DNA from: an uncultured bacterium
GTDB taxonomy: Bacteria; Bacillota; Clostridia; Oscillospirales; Acutalibacteraceae
NCBI GenBank assembly: GCA_905215855.1
Contig: CAJMRT010000001.1
Coordinates: forward strand, 41,325-105,324
Length of the DNA: 64,000 nt
Direction: 5' to 3'
Positions 34,136 to 44,720 of the stretch are shown here, piece after piece. A program made the translations under genes and the position numbers. Numbering within the stretch: position 1 is the first letter of the stretch; each line of letters begins with the position of its first letter. The notes under the pieces were generated by a model, which was given only the letters and a program-made list of their open reading frames with translations, searched no databases and was not told where the DNA came from.

Positions 34136-35836
34136 ATGCTTAAAATAGGATCTCTTGTTGACGGCAAATATAAAATACTCAGTAAAGTCGGACAGGGCGG
34201 TATGAGTGTTGTATATATGGCGATTAACGAGAAAGCAAACAAGACCTGGGCAGTTAAGGAAGTCCGAAAGGACGGTGTTCTTGATTTTGAGGCAGTTAAA
34301 CAGGGACTTGTAGCTGAAACGGACATTCTTAAAAAATTAAGTCATCCTAACTTGCCGAGTATCATAGATGTTATTGATACAGATGATTCTTTTATCATTA
34401 TAATGGATTACATTCAGGGTAATTCACTTAATAAAGCACTTGAAGAATATGGTGCGCAACCTCAAGACAGGGTAATAGAGTGGGCAAAACAACTTTGTGA
34501 TGTTTTGGGTTATCTCCATTCAAGGCAACCTCCGATAATTTATCGTGATATGAAACCTGCGAATATTATGCTTAAACCTGACGGAAATGTTACGCTGATT
34601 GACTTTGGTACTGCCAGAGAATTTAAGGAAAAAAATCTTGCAGACACAACTTGCCTTGGTACGGTTGGTTATGCTGCTCCGGAACAGTTCGGAGGAATGG
34701 GACAAACTGACGCACGAACTGATATTTATTGTCTCGGAGCAACGCTTTACCACCTTGTTACCGGATGTAATCCCAGCGAGCCGCCGTATGAAATGGAACC
34801 TATTCGTCAGAAAAATCCTGCGTTATCAAGTGGACTTGAGCGTATCATTCTTAAATGTACGCAGAAAGATCCGAACAATCGTTATCAGTCAGCGGCTGAA
34901 TTGATGTATGCTCTTGAGCATTATGAAGAAATTGACGATGTATATAAGAAAAAACAGAAAAGAAAGTTAGCGGGTTTTATAACAACTCTTTCTTTAGCTG
35001 TAATATTTGCTGTCGGTGGGTTTACCCTTAATTATTTTGCAGCACAGAAAGCAACGGATACATATCAAAATTTAATGTCTGATGCAGCAAAAGCTACCGA
35101 CTATAATAAGAAAATTAAGTTATACGGTCAGGCTATCGCAGTTCCAAATAAAGCGGGGGAGAAAGATGCCTACCTTGGCTTAATCCAAGCTTATAAAGAA
35201 AACGATTCGGTATTTTCTACCGAGGAATCTGCACAGTTGATTAAATATATAAATAACAACAAAAAGCAATTGCAGGCTGACCCTGAAAATTATACAGAAA
35301 TATGCTTTGAAACAGGAAAATTATTCTGGTACTACTATGATTACGGTAAGGGCAATCCGATAACACGAGCTACAAGTTCAATTGCGTGGTTCCAAGATGT
35401 TATTAACAATGCTCCCGAAGGATATGAAAACCTGAATATGGCAAAGGCATATTCGAGTATCGGAAAATTTTACCGTGACATTACAACAGATGTTACAGAA
35501 GCGGATGACAAAGGAAAGTATAAACCTTTCTTTGATAACATAAATGAACTTTTGAATTCAATAGCAAAAGACACTAATGAAAGTGAAATTGTAAGGTTGG
35601 AATTGCTTGAACTTGCAAGAAATGCCATTTCACAGTACGCTACAAAGTTCAAAGGTGATGGCGTTACCAAATCAGAAATATCGGATATGTATTATCTGAT
35701 AAGAGATACATTAGAAGATATTGAAACTACTACAGAAAAAACAACTGCCAAGAAGAATGGAACCAAGTCATTGCTTTTTGATACAAAAAAGGCAATTGAT
35801 GCAGCATATAGTACAAGCAAGGGAGGGGCTCAGTAA
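34136..35836 (+). CDS. Membrane Ser/Thr protein kinase (PknB-like) with extracellular helical domain
   Basis: The 566-residue kinase has a catalytic domain (about 10-270): glycine loop KVGQGGMSVVYMA, ATP lysine Lys41 in WAVKEV, catalytic Asp138 in IIYRDMKPANIML (YRD in place of HRD), and Asp156 in IDFGTARE. The APE motif is AAPEQFG. One membrane segment follows (about 283-303, FITTLSLAVIFAVGGFTLNY), then a 260-residue extracellular part without PASTA repeats, predicted helical and TPR-like. This suggests a sensor for a protein or pilus component. ATG at 34136 after GGAGGG. The stop overlaps the next start (TAATG). Confidence 0.9.
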   Translation: MLKIGSLVDGKYKILSKVGQGGMSVVYMAINEKANKTWAVKEVRKDGVLDFEAVKQGLVAETDILKKLSHPNLPSIIDVIDTDDSFIIIMDYIQGNSLNKALEEYGAQPQDRVIEWAKQLCDVLGYLHSRQPPIIYRDMKPANIMLKPDGNVTLIDFGTAREFKEKNLADTTCLGTVGYAAPEQFGGMGQTDARTDIYCLGATLYHLVTGCNPSEPPYEMEPIRQKNPALSSGLERIILKCTQKDPNNRYQSAAELMYALEHYEEIDDVYKKKQKRKLAGFITTLSLAVIFAVGGFTLNYFAAQKATDTYQNLMSDAAKATDYNKKIKLYGQAIAVPNKAGEKDAYLGLIQAYKENDSVFSTEESAQLIKYINNNKKQLQADPENYTEICFETGKLFWYYYDYGKGNPITRATSSIAWFQDVINNAPEGYENLNMAKAYSSIGKFYRDITTDVTEADDKGKYKPFFDNINELLNSIAKDTNESEIVRLELLELARNAISQYATKFKGDGVTKSEISDMYYLIRDTLEDIETTTEKTTAKKNGTKSLLFDTKKAIDAAYSTSKGGAQ

Positions 35837-36369
35837 TGTCGGTTGAATTATTACAAATCCTTTCTGTGGCAGCATACATTCTTGCAGTCGTAATGCTTGT
35901 AGTCAGCATTATACTCTTCTTTGTACTGAATATACGGAAGGTAATCGGAAATCTTTCAGGTTCTACGGCAAAAAAGGCAATCAATGACATAAGACAAAAA
36001 AATGAAATGTCCGGAAGAAAGTCTTACAAGCCGAGTGCGGTTAATTTAGCAAGAGGCAAAATAACCGATAAAATGACGCCTTCGGGAAACATAGCAAATC
36101 AAGGATACGGAGATACTGTTTCACCGATTACAGAAAAATTCAGTACATTGGATTTGAATCCACAATCTGAAGAAACTACAATTCTGGACACAACAGCTGA
36201 TGAAACAACAATTTTGAACGATGTTTCTGCATCTGAGGACACTGTTGTTTTGTCTGACTTTAACACAAAGGAAAATCCAACCCAAAATACAGTTGAAAAC
36301 GGACAGCACACCAGAATTCGCACGGAAGTGGAAATAGGCTTCACTGATAGTGACGAAATTATAGAATAG
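35836..36369 (+). CDS. Small membrane protein with Thr-rich phospho-site-like tail
   Basis: The 177-residue protein has one N-terminal membrane segment (about 8-33, ILSVAAYILAVVMLVVSIIL) and a cytosolic tail. The tail carries several TTILD, TTILN and DTVVLSD motifs (about 115-145), which resemble phospho-threonine acceptor sites read by FHA domains. It overlaps the kinase gene by 1 nt, so it is probably translated with it and may be its substrate and an anchor for the FHA protein. No family was recognised. Confidence 0.65.
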   Translation: MSVELLQILSVAAYILAVVMLVVSIILFFVLNIRKVIGNLSGSTAKKAINDIRQKNEMSGRKSYKPSAVNLARGKITDKMTPSGNIANQGYGDTVSPITEKFSTLDLNPQSEETTILDTTADETTILNDVSASEDTVVLSDFNTKENPTQNTVENGQHTRIRTEVEIGFTDSDEIIE

Positions 36370-36376
36370 GGGTGTT

Positions 36377-36865
36377 ATGGTGAATAAATCAGTAAGAAAA
36401 CTTATGCTTAACTTTCTTATTTCTGTTGTGTTCGCTGTTCTTGCGAGTCTTGTGCTGTTGCTTATTCCGCTGAACAGCGGAGGAGAACGAAATGTTTTAT
36501 TGATTCTTACAGGAGCTTTTTTCTGGTTATTTTTTATTATTTCTCAGGTATCGTTCTGGCAGGCAAATAATGTAAGAAAAACGATTTTGAAATGCTCTAA
36601 AAAGCGAAAGGTCAAGAAACCTGATGACAGTTTGGGTATTATTTCCTTTTGTAAAAACAAACCTGCTTGTATAGCAGACGGCATATTGATAATATCTGTG
36701 ATAATTCTTGTTATTGTATTGTGCTTTAACATTAAAAATCCATGGCTTATAATTACAAATGTGTCCTTTTTATTCTTATCATTTAACCTGCATTGTATGT
36801 TAAACGGCAGGAATTTTCAATATATAAGATGCTTTGAAAAGAGCATTGAAAGTAAGGAGAGGTAA
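36377..36865 (+). CDS. Four-helix membrane protein, unknown
   Basis: This 162-residue protein has hydrophobic segments near residues 9-29, 38-58, 95-115 and 118-138 and a basic loop (KCSKKRKVKKPDD) between the two pairs. No family recognised. It ends 2 nt before the giant surface protein gene. It may help place or secrete that protein. ATG at 36377 after AGGGGTG. Confidence 0.6.
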   Translation: MVNKSVRKLMLNFLISVVFAVLASLVLLLIPLNSGGERNVLLILTGAFFWLFFIISQVSFWQANNVRKTILKCSKKRKVKKPDDSLGIISFCKNKPACIADGILIISVIILVIVLCFNIKNPWLIITNVSFLFLSFNLHCMLNGRNFQYIRCFEKSIESKER

Positions 36866-36867
36866 AA

Positions 36868-39800
36868 ATGTACAATAAAAAAAGCGGATTGGTCAATCGT
36901 GCATTTTCTGTAGTTCTTGCACTGCTTATGGTTCTCAGTATATTGCCGATAACCGCATTCGCAAGCACATCGGTCAATGCTGACTCGTTTACTGTTTGTG
37001 TAAAGGATAGCGATAATAACGCAGACATCAATGACGCAAGCATTGCATACAGAGTGCTTGTTGACCAAAATGTTAAGGAAGACAACACGGTAAAAACTAA
37101 CAAAGGCGAAGCTGTTATTGCCGAGATGAAAAACTATGAGCAAGACATTGCTGACGGCAAGACGGTGACCTTTGAATACAGCGTTTCGGCTGACGGCTAT
37201 GTTACAAAGACCGGCAAGGCTGATGTAACAGATGTAAACGACAACATTGATGTTAAACTGGAGAAAAAGGTTGTTGAGACTGTTCCGATTACTGTAAATA
37301 AAAATGGAAACGGTACTGTTAAAATCAATAACGAAGAGGTAACGAATTCTAAAACTGTTGAAAAAGGCAGTGAGGTAGAACTGGAAGTTGCCCCGGCAAA
37401 AGATACCTACATCAAGAAACTTGTAATCGGCGGCGAAACAAAGTACGTTGAAAAAGGAAAGTCATACAGAAATTCTTTTAAAGTATCAGATGCACTTACA
37501 GTAGAGGTTACTTTTGTAAAAGAGTATACCGTAAGTATCGACAAGAATGAAGGCGGTTCTGTAAAGCTTGACGAAAACAGTTCTGAAAATCAACTTTTTG
37601 ACGAAAGTACCAAAACGAAGCTGATTGTTTCGGCAGATGAGGGTTATCAGATTTTGTCTGTTTCTATAAACGGAAAAGATGAAACTGTAACAGATACATC
37701 AAAATTTAATAAAGAGCTTACTGTTAACAGCGACATTGTTATCAAAGCGGAATTTGTAAAGGTTTATACCGTAAAAGTATCCTGGGACAAAAACGGTAAG
37801 GTAAGTGTCATACCTGCACTGACGCTGGGAGATGGTGCACCAACGGAGGGTACTGTTGTTGTAAAAAAAGATGGTATAGTTAGTATAACCGCCACACCCA
37901 GCGAAACTTATCGTGTAAGTTCTGTTAAAATCAATGGAGAAGAAATTAGCTATGATGATAACCGTTTCAATGCCAATAAATCGTATAAGTGGGAACAAAC
38001 GGGCGTTGCTATGGACTATGAAATTGAAATAACATTTGCTCCGATTTTATGCAAAATCAATGTTAATGCAGGTGAAAACGGTTCTGTAACGGCAGATAAG
38101 TCAGAAGTAAACTACGGTGAAAGTACTAATATTACAATTACTGCAAATAAAGGATACTGTATTGACGAAGTTAAAGTGAACGGAGAAGATAAAAAAACAT
38201 CCGTTACACGAAGTGGCGAAAACACATATAAGCTTTCAATTGAAAATATTACAAGTGAATTAAACAAAGTATCAGTTTCATTTAAAAAGTATTCTGAAAT
38301 GGAATCCGGCGACTACAAGTGGGACAAGGATGACGCTATTCGATCATCAAGTGACGGAACATTTGTGTTTAATAAAGATGCTGCAGTTGTTTTTAGTACG
38401 GAAAAGAACGGCATTGAGCTGATATTTGACGATAAGACATCTATAGGTGGATACGGAATAAAATCTGTAGAAATTACTGATACAAAAACTGTCAAAGAAG
38501 TCATTGTTTATAAGAATGAAACCGAAATAAGCAGTGAAGAATTTGACAATTTGAAAATTGTAATTGACAAGGCTGCACCTAATCCAAAAATAGGTGCCGA
38601 AGGAGCAAATGAAAACGGCTACTACAATTCTGATTTTAATGTTACACTGAGTGCGAAGGATTCAGATGCTTATTCCGGAATAAGCAAATTGGAATATTGG
38701 GTTTACAAAAATGGTGAGACAGTAACAGCTCACGATGTACTCTATTCCTATAAATCGGGTGATGAAATTTTACAAGAAAAATCTGTTGATGTAACAATTG
38801 AAGCAGAAAAAAATAACAGCGACGACGTAAAAATTGTATTGAAGGTAACAGACCTTGCAGGTAACGAAAACGAGACATGCGAGGATGTAAACATCAATAC
38901 CACGGCACCGACTGTAAATGTAGAAATCAACGGTAACACCAATACAAGTTTTGAAAAAGGTTATTACACTCAAAGAACTGCAACTGTAACAATTACAGAC
39001 AGGGACTCAACATTTGATGCAAACGCTGCAACTGAAGGGATTAAAATCTCCGCTAAAGGTATTAACGGAAAAGTAATATCACTTGACAAAACAAAGATGA
39101 TTTCTGAGTGGGATACCAACGGTGATACACATACTGCTCATGTGAAATTTGACGAAAACGCAAAGTACGATTGGTCTGTATCATACCAAAATAAGGCAGG
39201 TTTGAAAAACAGCGGTGTAACAGAAACAGGCGATTATGTTTATGATTTTACCGTTGACAATTCTGCACCTTCTCTTGAACTAAAATATAAAAATAATGAC
39301 CCATGGAAAGAAATTATTAAAACAATCACATTTGAAATTTTTGATAAGGACGATGTGACGGTAACTGCAAATGCGAATGATAATATTTCACCGATAAAGA
39401 GTGTTTCTTATCACAAATATAACGGTGATACTGCACTCGGTGAGAAAGAACTTGATGAACTCTACAATAATGGCAAATTCACAGAATGTAAGAATTTTGC
39501 AACAATATCTTCCGAAGAGAGATTTGTGATTTATTTCCGTGCCGAAGATTATGCAGGTAACTACACCTATGTTTCTTCAAACGGTATGGTAGTTGACAAA
39601 ACAGCTCCCCAAATCACACTAGAACCCGAGACTTCAAATGAGAACGATTATTACAATAAAGATGTCAAAGTCAATGTTAATGTTGATGAGATGAGTCCAA
39701 ACTGTTCGGGTATTAAGAATGTGTGTTATGAGGTAAGAAACGGCAATGAGGTTACACAGTCAGGGGATCTTTATAACTTCAATGTAAAAAGCCCCACAAA

Positions 39801-42800
39801 ATCACAGTTTGAGCAAAAAGTTTCGGACAACATAACTGTTGATGCAGAAAAGAATAACTCTGATAATGTAGAAGTTATTGTAACAGCTGTTGATAACGCG
39901 GGAAATCCATCTGAAAATTCTGTTGTTCTGAATATTAACAAAACAAATCCGACAATATCGGTTAAGTTCGACAATAATGATTTAAAATTTGCAGAAAATG
40001 AAAGAGGCTATTTTAATGCAAACCGTACTGCAACTGTAACAATTACAGACAGGGAGTCAACATTTGATGCAAAAGCTGCAACTGACGGAATTGTAATTTC
40101 TGCTAAAGACATTAACGGAGAAGAAATATCACTTGACAAAACAACGATGATTTCCGAGTGGGATACCAATGGTGATAAGCATACGGCGACTGTATCATTT
40201 GTTGATAACGGAAATTACAACTGGTCTGTATCATATCAAAATAAGGCAGGAAAAAGTGCTGAAAAAGTTGATGTATCAGAACAGAAAACTCCGTACAAAT
40301 TTACAGTAGATACAAAATCACCTTCTCTTAAACTTAAAATAAATGAAGAAAATATGTGGAAGGAGCTCCTCAAAACAATTACATTCGGAATTTGGAGCCA
40401 GAACGATGTGACGGTAACTGCAACAAATGCGGAAGATGATATTTCACCGATAAAGAGTGTTTCTTATTACAAATATAACGGTGATACTGCACTTGGTGAG
40501 GTAGACCTTGATAAACTCTACAACAATGGCGAATTTCAGGAGTACAATAATTCTATTACGGTTTCACCTGATGAGCAGGCTGTAATTTATGGCCGTGTTG
40601 AAGATTATGCAGGCAACTATGCCTATGTTTCTTCAAACGGCATAATAGCTGATAATAAAGCACCGGAAATTACATTTGATGTTAGTCCTAAAAACAAATA
40701 CGGTGAAATTTACAACGGAGATGTAGATGTTACAGTTGGTGTTAAGGATGTATGTTCGGGTATTAAGAATGTGCACTATGAGGTAATAAATGGCAATGAG
40801 GTTACACAGTCAGAAGATCTTTATAACTTCAATGTAAAAAACCCCACAAAATCACAGCTTGAAACAGAAATATCGAAACTTATAACTGTTGAGGCCGAAA
40901 AGAATAATTCTGATAATGTAAAAGTTGTTGTAACAGCTACCGACAATGCAGGAAACAAAACAAAAGACGACGAGCATACAATTTCACTTGTTATTGATAA
41001 GACACCGCCTGAAATCAATGTGAAGTATAACAGTACAGCCAACAACGGTGCAAATAACGGTTATTACACATCAAGAACTGCAACAGTGACTGTTACTGAA
41101 AGAAGCAGTCATTTTAATGAAAGCAAAGCAACTGATGGTATTAAAATCAGTGCCGTAGATGCAAAAAATAACAAGGTAGCAGATGCTTACAAAATCAGCG
41201 GTTGGACTACTGCTAAAAATGATAGCAGCAATCCAGATAAGGCTACGCATACGGCAACAATTAAGTTTGAGAAGGATGCAAATTACACATTTGCTGTATC
41301 CTATACTGATGAGGCGGAAAATGCTAATGACGGTGTTGATGTTTCAGGTCAAAGCAATCCGTATAAATTTACAGTAGATAAGACAAGTCCGACAGGTTCA
41401 TTAAAGGCAAAGTCCGCTGAAGGACAGGAAACCGAATGGTCAGAACTGCGTAAGACATTAACATTTGGGTTCTGGTCAAAAAAGAAGATTACAGTAACAG
41501 GCAGTCAAAATGATAAAACTTCGCCTATTGCAACGGTTGAGTATTACAAGGTTACAGCAAAAAATGCAACCGACGGTACAACCCCTCTCACAAAGGCACA
41601 GCTTGACAATGTAACTTCATGGGCAAAATTCAGTTCGCTTGAAGTGCGTCCAAATGAGCAGTGTGCTGTTTATGTAAAAATCACGGACTATGCAGGCAAC
41701 TATACTTACATAAGTACCAACGGACTAATTGCAGACAACAAAAAGCCCCGTGAGGAGTCAGTTGCACCTCAGGTAACTGTTAATCCTCAACAGCCACTCA
41801 ACGGATTCTATAAGGGCAATGTCAAGGTGTCGATTTCGGTCAATGACCCGCTTACAGGCGGAACATATTCAGGTCTGAAAGAGGTATCTTACAGAGTTTA
41901 CAGTCAGAATATTCTGACACAGGAAGGAACACTGTATTCATTTAACAAATCTAATCCGAAACAGTCTGATTTGCGCAGCAAGTGGACAGGTTCAATCACT
42001 GTTGACAGTGCAAAGAATAACAGTAATGATGTCCGAGTTGTAGTTTATGCAAAGGACAATGCCGCTAATGATTCGGAGGGTGTTGCAAAATTAAAGATTG
42101 ATACAACCGCACCAAGAATTGATGTTTCATATGATAACAATTCTGCCGACAGCAATTCATATTTCAAGGCAGGACGAACTGCAAGAATTGTTGTTACAGA
42201 GCGTAACTTCAATCCTGATGATGTAGTTGTAAAAATTACAAATACTGACGGCAATATTCCGAGAATTTCTAACTGGACAAAAACTGTTGGAACAGGAAAT
42301 CAGGATGATACAAGATGGACTGCAACAATTCCATACACTGCAGACGGAGATTATCATTTCAGTATTGCATACACAGACCTTGCCGGTAACAAATGCAGCG
42401 GAGAGAATTATGCAACAGGAACTGTAGCCGCAAAATCATTTACCATAGACAAAACTGCTCCTACAATTACTGTAAGCTACGATAATAATTCAGCAAGAAA
42501 CGGCAATTATTACAAGGCTGACAGAACAGCTACTGTCACAATTATTGAACATAACTTTGATGTCAACCGTGTAAATGTTTCGTTCTCAGCAGGTGACAAA
42601 AAATTGCCTGATATGAGTGGTTGGAGTTCAAGCGGTGATCAGCATACAGCTACTATTGCTTATAGCAGTGACGGCTACTATTCATTTGATATATCCGTCA
42701 AGGATAAGGCAGGCAATGATTCCGCAAAATTTAATACGCAGTCATTCTACATTGATAAAACCGCACCAACCCTTGAAATAACAGGTGTTGAGAACAATTC

Positions 42801-43863
42801 TGCATATTCAGGAAATATTCTTCCTGTTGTTTCATATTCAGACGATAATTATGATGACAATAATGTTTCGATAAAACTTGTTGGTGCAAACAGAGATAAT
42901 GTTGATCTTGAAGGTTACTACGATGATCAAATAAACGGAAAGAAGTTTATATTTTATAACTTTGAAAAAGAAAAGAAAGTTGATGATATTTACACTCTGA
43001 CGGCAACACTTACCGATAAGGCAGGCAATACATCAACGAAGTCTGTTGTTTTCTCTGCTAACCGTTTTGGTTCAACATATGCCTTTGACGGCGCAACTAA
43101 AAAGCTTAACGGTGCATATTCTAAGAGTGCGAAAGATATTGTTGTGACAGAAACCAATGTCAATAAACTCAACAACATAACAATAACGCTCTTTAAAAAC
43201 AGTGACACTATCAAGCTCAAGAACGGTACTGATTACAGAATTGATGTGGAAGGCGGCAACGGAAAATGGTATAAGTATGTATATACTATTTTTGCAAAGA
43301 ATTTTAGCGATGACGGTGTGTACAGACTTAGCTTCCATTCAGAAGATGCAGCGGGCAATATAGCTGAAAATACACTTGATACAAAGAATAAAGAAGTTCG
43401 CTTTGGCATTGACAAAACAAAGCCAAATGTAGTGCTTGATAATCTTGAAAGCGGACAAACATATCCGTTGGAAAAATTAAAAGTTTCTATGACCGCAAAT
43501 GATAATTTGCTTCTCAATTCAGTTGTTGTTTACCTCGACAATTATAACAAGGCTTACAAAACATGGGATGCAAAGGAAATTGCTGATATTATAGCAAAGA
43601 ACGGCGAATTTACATTTGATGTGTCAGGCAACTCTACCGGAGCGCACAAAGTGAAAGTTGTTTGTACAGATGCGGCAGGTAACAAAATTACAAAAGAAAT
43701 TACAGATTTCTATGTAACAACTAACCTTTTTGTTCGCTATTATAACAATAAACTTTTGTTCTTCGGTTCAATCGGTGGTTTCTTGCTTATCATCGGTGTA
43801 ATTGTATATGCAATTGTTCGTAAGAAAAAAGCAAAGAAACCAAGTGAGGATTCTTTGCAGTAA
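36868..43863 (+). CDS. Giant repeat-rich surface protein (adhesin-like), 2331 residues
   Basis: A signal peptide ends near residue 32 (ALLMVLSILPITAFA). Four divergent InlB-B/Flg_new_2-type repeats follow (about 145-475, e.g. EYTVSIDKNEGGSVKL and KINVNAGENGSVTADKSEV). Then come many Ig-like modules of the types APxIxVxYDNN, GYYxxRTATVTITxR and VTDLAGNE. Units of 350 residues recur with high similarity. A C-terminal membrane segment (FFGSIGGFLLIIGVIVYAIV) with a KKKAKK stop-transfer tail anchors it; there is no LPxTG. The likely role is adhesion or a surface stalk. It is last in the pilus/kinase locus, with GAGAGG upstream, and a terminator follows. Confidence 0.85.
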   Translation: MYNKKSGLVNRAFSVVLALLMVLSILPITAFASTSVNADSFTVCVKDSDNNADINDASIAYRVLVDQNVKEDNTVKTNKGEAVIAEMKNYEQDIADGKTVTFEYSVSADGYVTKTGKADVTDVNDNIDVKLEKKVVETVPITVNKNGNGTVKINNEEVTNSKTVEKGSEVELEVAPAKDTYIKKLVIGGETKYVEKGKSYRNSFKVSDALTVEVTFVKEYTVSIDKNEGGSVKLDENSSENQLFDESTKTKLIVSADEGYQILSVSINGKDETVTDTSKFNKELTVNSDIVIKAEFVKVYTVKVSWDKNGKVSVIPALTLGDGAPTEGTVVVKKDGIVSITATPSETYRVSSVKINGEEISYDDNRFNANKSYKWEQTGVAMDYEIEITFAPILCKINVNAGENGSVTADKSEVNYGESTNITITANKGYCIDEVKVNGEDKKTSVTRSGENTYKLSIENITSELNKVSVSFKKYSEMESGDYKWDKDDAIRSSSDGTFVFNKDAAVVFSTEKNGIELIFDDKTSIGGYGIKSVEITDTKTVKEVIVYKNETEISSEEFDNLKIVIDKAAPNPKIGAEGANENGYYNSDFNVTLSAKDSDAYSGISKLEYWVYKNGETVTAHDVLYSYKSGDEILQEKSVDVTIEAEKNNSDDVKIVLKVTDLAGNENETCEDVNINTTAPTVNVEINGNTNTSFEKGYYTQRTATVTITDRDSTFDANAATEGIKISAKGINGKVISLDKTKMISEWDTNGDTHTAHVKFDENAKYDWSVSYQNKAGLKNSGVTETGDYVYDFTVDNSAPSLELKYKNNDPWKEIIKTITFEIFDKDDVTVTANANDNISPIKSVSYHKYNGDTALGEKELDELYNNGKFTECKNFATISSEERFVIYFRAEDYAGNYTYVSSNGMVVDKTAPQITLEPETSNENDYYNKDVKVNVNVDEMSPNCSGIKNVCYEVRNGNEVTQSGDLYNFNVKSPTKSQFEQKVSDNITVDAEKNNSDNVEVIVTAVDNAGNPSENSVVLNINKTNPTISVKFDNNDLKFAENERGYFNANRTATVTITDRESTFDAKAATDGIVISAKDINGEEISLDKTTMISEWDTNGDKHTATVSFVDNGNYNWSVSYQNKAGKSAEKVDVSEQKTPYKFTVDTKSPSLKLKINEENMWKELLKTITFGIWSQNDVTVTATNAEDDISPIKSVSYYKYNGDTALGEVDLDKLYNNGEFQEYNNSITVSPDEQAVIYGRVEDYAGNYAYVSSNGIIADNKAPEITFDVSPKNKYGEIYNGDVDVTVGVKDVCSGIKNVHYEVINGNEVTQSEDLYNFNVKNPTKSQLETEISKLITVEAEKNNSDNVKVVVTATDNAGNKTKDDEHTISLVIDKTPPEINVKYNSTANNGANNGYYTSRTATVTVTERSSHFNESKATDGIKISAVDAKNNKVADAYKISGWTTAKNDSSNPDKATHTATIKFEKDANYTFAVSYTDEAENANDGVDVSGQSNPYKFTVDKTSPTGSLKAKSAEGQETEWSELRKTLTFGFWSKKKITVTGSQNDKTSPIATVEYYKVTAKNATDGTTPLTKAQLDNVTSWAKFSSLEVRPNEQCAVYVKITDYAGNYTYISTNGLIADNKKPREESVAPQVTVNPQQPLNGFYKGNVKVSISVNDPLTGGTYSGLKEVSYRVYSQNILTQEGTLYSFNKSNPKQSDLRSKWTGSITVDSAKNNSNDVRVVVYAKDNAANDSEGVAKLKIDTTAPRIDVSYDNNSADSNSYFKAGRTARIVVTERNFNPDDVVVKITNTDGNIPRISNWTKTVGTGNQDDTRWTATIPYTADGDYHFSIAYTDLAGNKCSGENYATGTVAAKSFTIDKTAPTITVSYDNNSARNGNYYKADRTATVTIIEHNFDVNRVNVSFSAGDKKLPDMSGWSSSGDQHTATIAYSSDGYYSFDISVKDKAGNDSAKFNTQSFYIDKTAPTLEITGVENNSAYSGNILPVVSYSDDNYDDNNVSIKLVGANRDNVDLEGYYDDQINGKKFIFYNFEKEKKVDDIYTLTATLTDKAGNTSTKSVVFSANRFGSTYAFDGATKKLNGAYSKSAKDIVVTETNVNKLNNITITLFKNSDTIKLKNGTDYRIDVEGGNGKWYKYVYTIFAKNFSDDGVYRLSFHSEDAAGNIAENTLDTKNKEVRFGIDKTKPNVVLDNLESGQTYPLEKLKVSMTANDNLLLNSVVVYLDNYNKAYKTWDAKEIADIIAKNGEFTFDVSGNSTGAHKVKVVCTDAAGNKITKEITDFYVTTNLFVRYYNNKLLFFGSIGGFLLIIGVIVYAIVRKKKAKKPSEDSLQ

Positions 43864-43916
43864 ATACAGGAATGATTGGTGAAATATAAATCATATATTC
43901 CGAAAACACCCCCCAC

Positions 43917-43954
43917 AAAAACGCCACCCGAGTGATCGGGTGACGTTTGGTTTG
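43917..43954 (+). terminator. Terminator at the end of the pilus/adhesin locus
   Basis: ACGCCACCCGA pairs with TCGGGTGACGT (about 43921-43946), followed by TTGGTTTGTT. Confidence 0.8.
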
Positions 43955-44030
43955 TTAAAATGTTTTAAGTTTGTTTAGCTATCGGTCATTGGTTACCGAT
44001 GATTTTTGACAATGTTATGACTGCCGGGGA

Positions 44031-44579
44031 TTACACACCGGGGAACCACATGGGGACAACGGTATTGAAGATAAGCACTGAGCAGATTCCGCAGGTTAAG
44101 CCTAAAATCATACCGGCGATAACATCTGTGAGATAATGCACACGCAGGTAAACTCTTGAAAATGCAATCAGCATTGCAAGCGCGAGAATCGGCATAAATG
44201 TTACCAATCGGCAACGCAGAAGTGCAACGCCAACCATTGCAAACGACGCTGTGGTGTGGCCTGACGGGAATGAGTAAAATCTCGGTCGGTCAATAAGCTG
44301 TTCGTCATCATCAAGGCTGTGGCAAGGTCGCACACGCTTTACAATGTGCTTTATAATAATCTCGCCCATAAGGTGAGCCCAAGCAAGTCCGAAAATAAAG
44401 TTTGCGGCTGTTGCCCTCCAGTTTGGATTTATAAGGAAAGGCAGACAAATCGCCCACCATATCAGACCCGCATTGCCTGCACGAGACGCAGTAATCATTA
44501 TTCTGTTTAGTGCCGGCTTATGAATTCGGGATATGTTGTCAATAACCCTGTTGTCAATGTTTTGAATTCTGCCAAACAT
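44031..44579 (-). CDS. PAP2-family membrane phosphatase
   Basis: This 182-residue membrane phosphatase has five to six hydrophobic segments. The three PAP2 motifs are present: KRVRPCHSLDD, FPSGHTTASF and SRVYLRVHYLTDVIAG, with the catalytic histidines. Substrates are typically undecaprenyl pyrophosphate or phosphatidic acid. The start is ATG at 44577-44579, about 9 nt after AGGAG; the frame extends upstream without a site. A minus-strand extended -10 TGTTATAAT (44675-44680) may be its promoter. Confidence 0.85.
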   Translation of the reverse strand: MFGRIQNIDNRVIDNISRIHKPALNRIMITASRAGNAGLIWWAICLPFLINPNWRATAANFIFGLAWAHLMGEIIIKHIVKRVRPCHSLDDDEQLIDRPRFYSFPSGHTTASFAMVGVALLRCRLVTFMPILALAMLIAFSRVYLRVHYLTDVIAGMILGLTCGICSVLIFNTVVPMWFPGV

Positions 44580-44720
44580 AAACGCAACTCCTATTCGTAT
44601 ACTTACTCTGCCTGTCGCAAAATAAAATTGCAAAACAGGCTATTTTGGCATTCTATCATCATTCATACAGGTTCATTATAACACATAGAATTTCATTTGA
44701 ACAGATATTTTGAAAAAATT

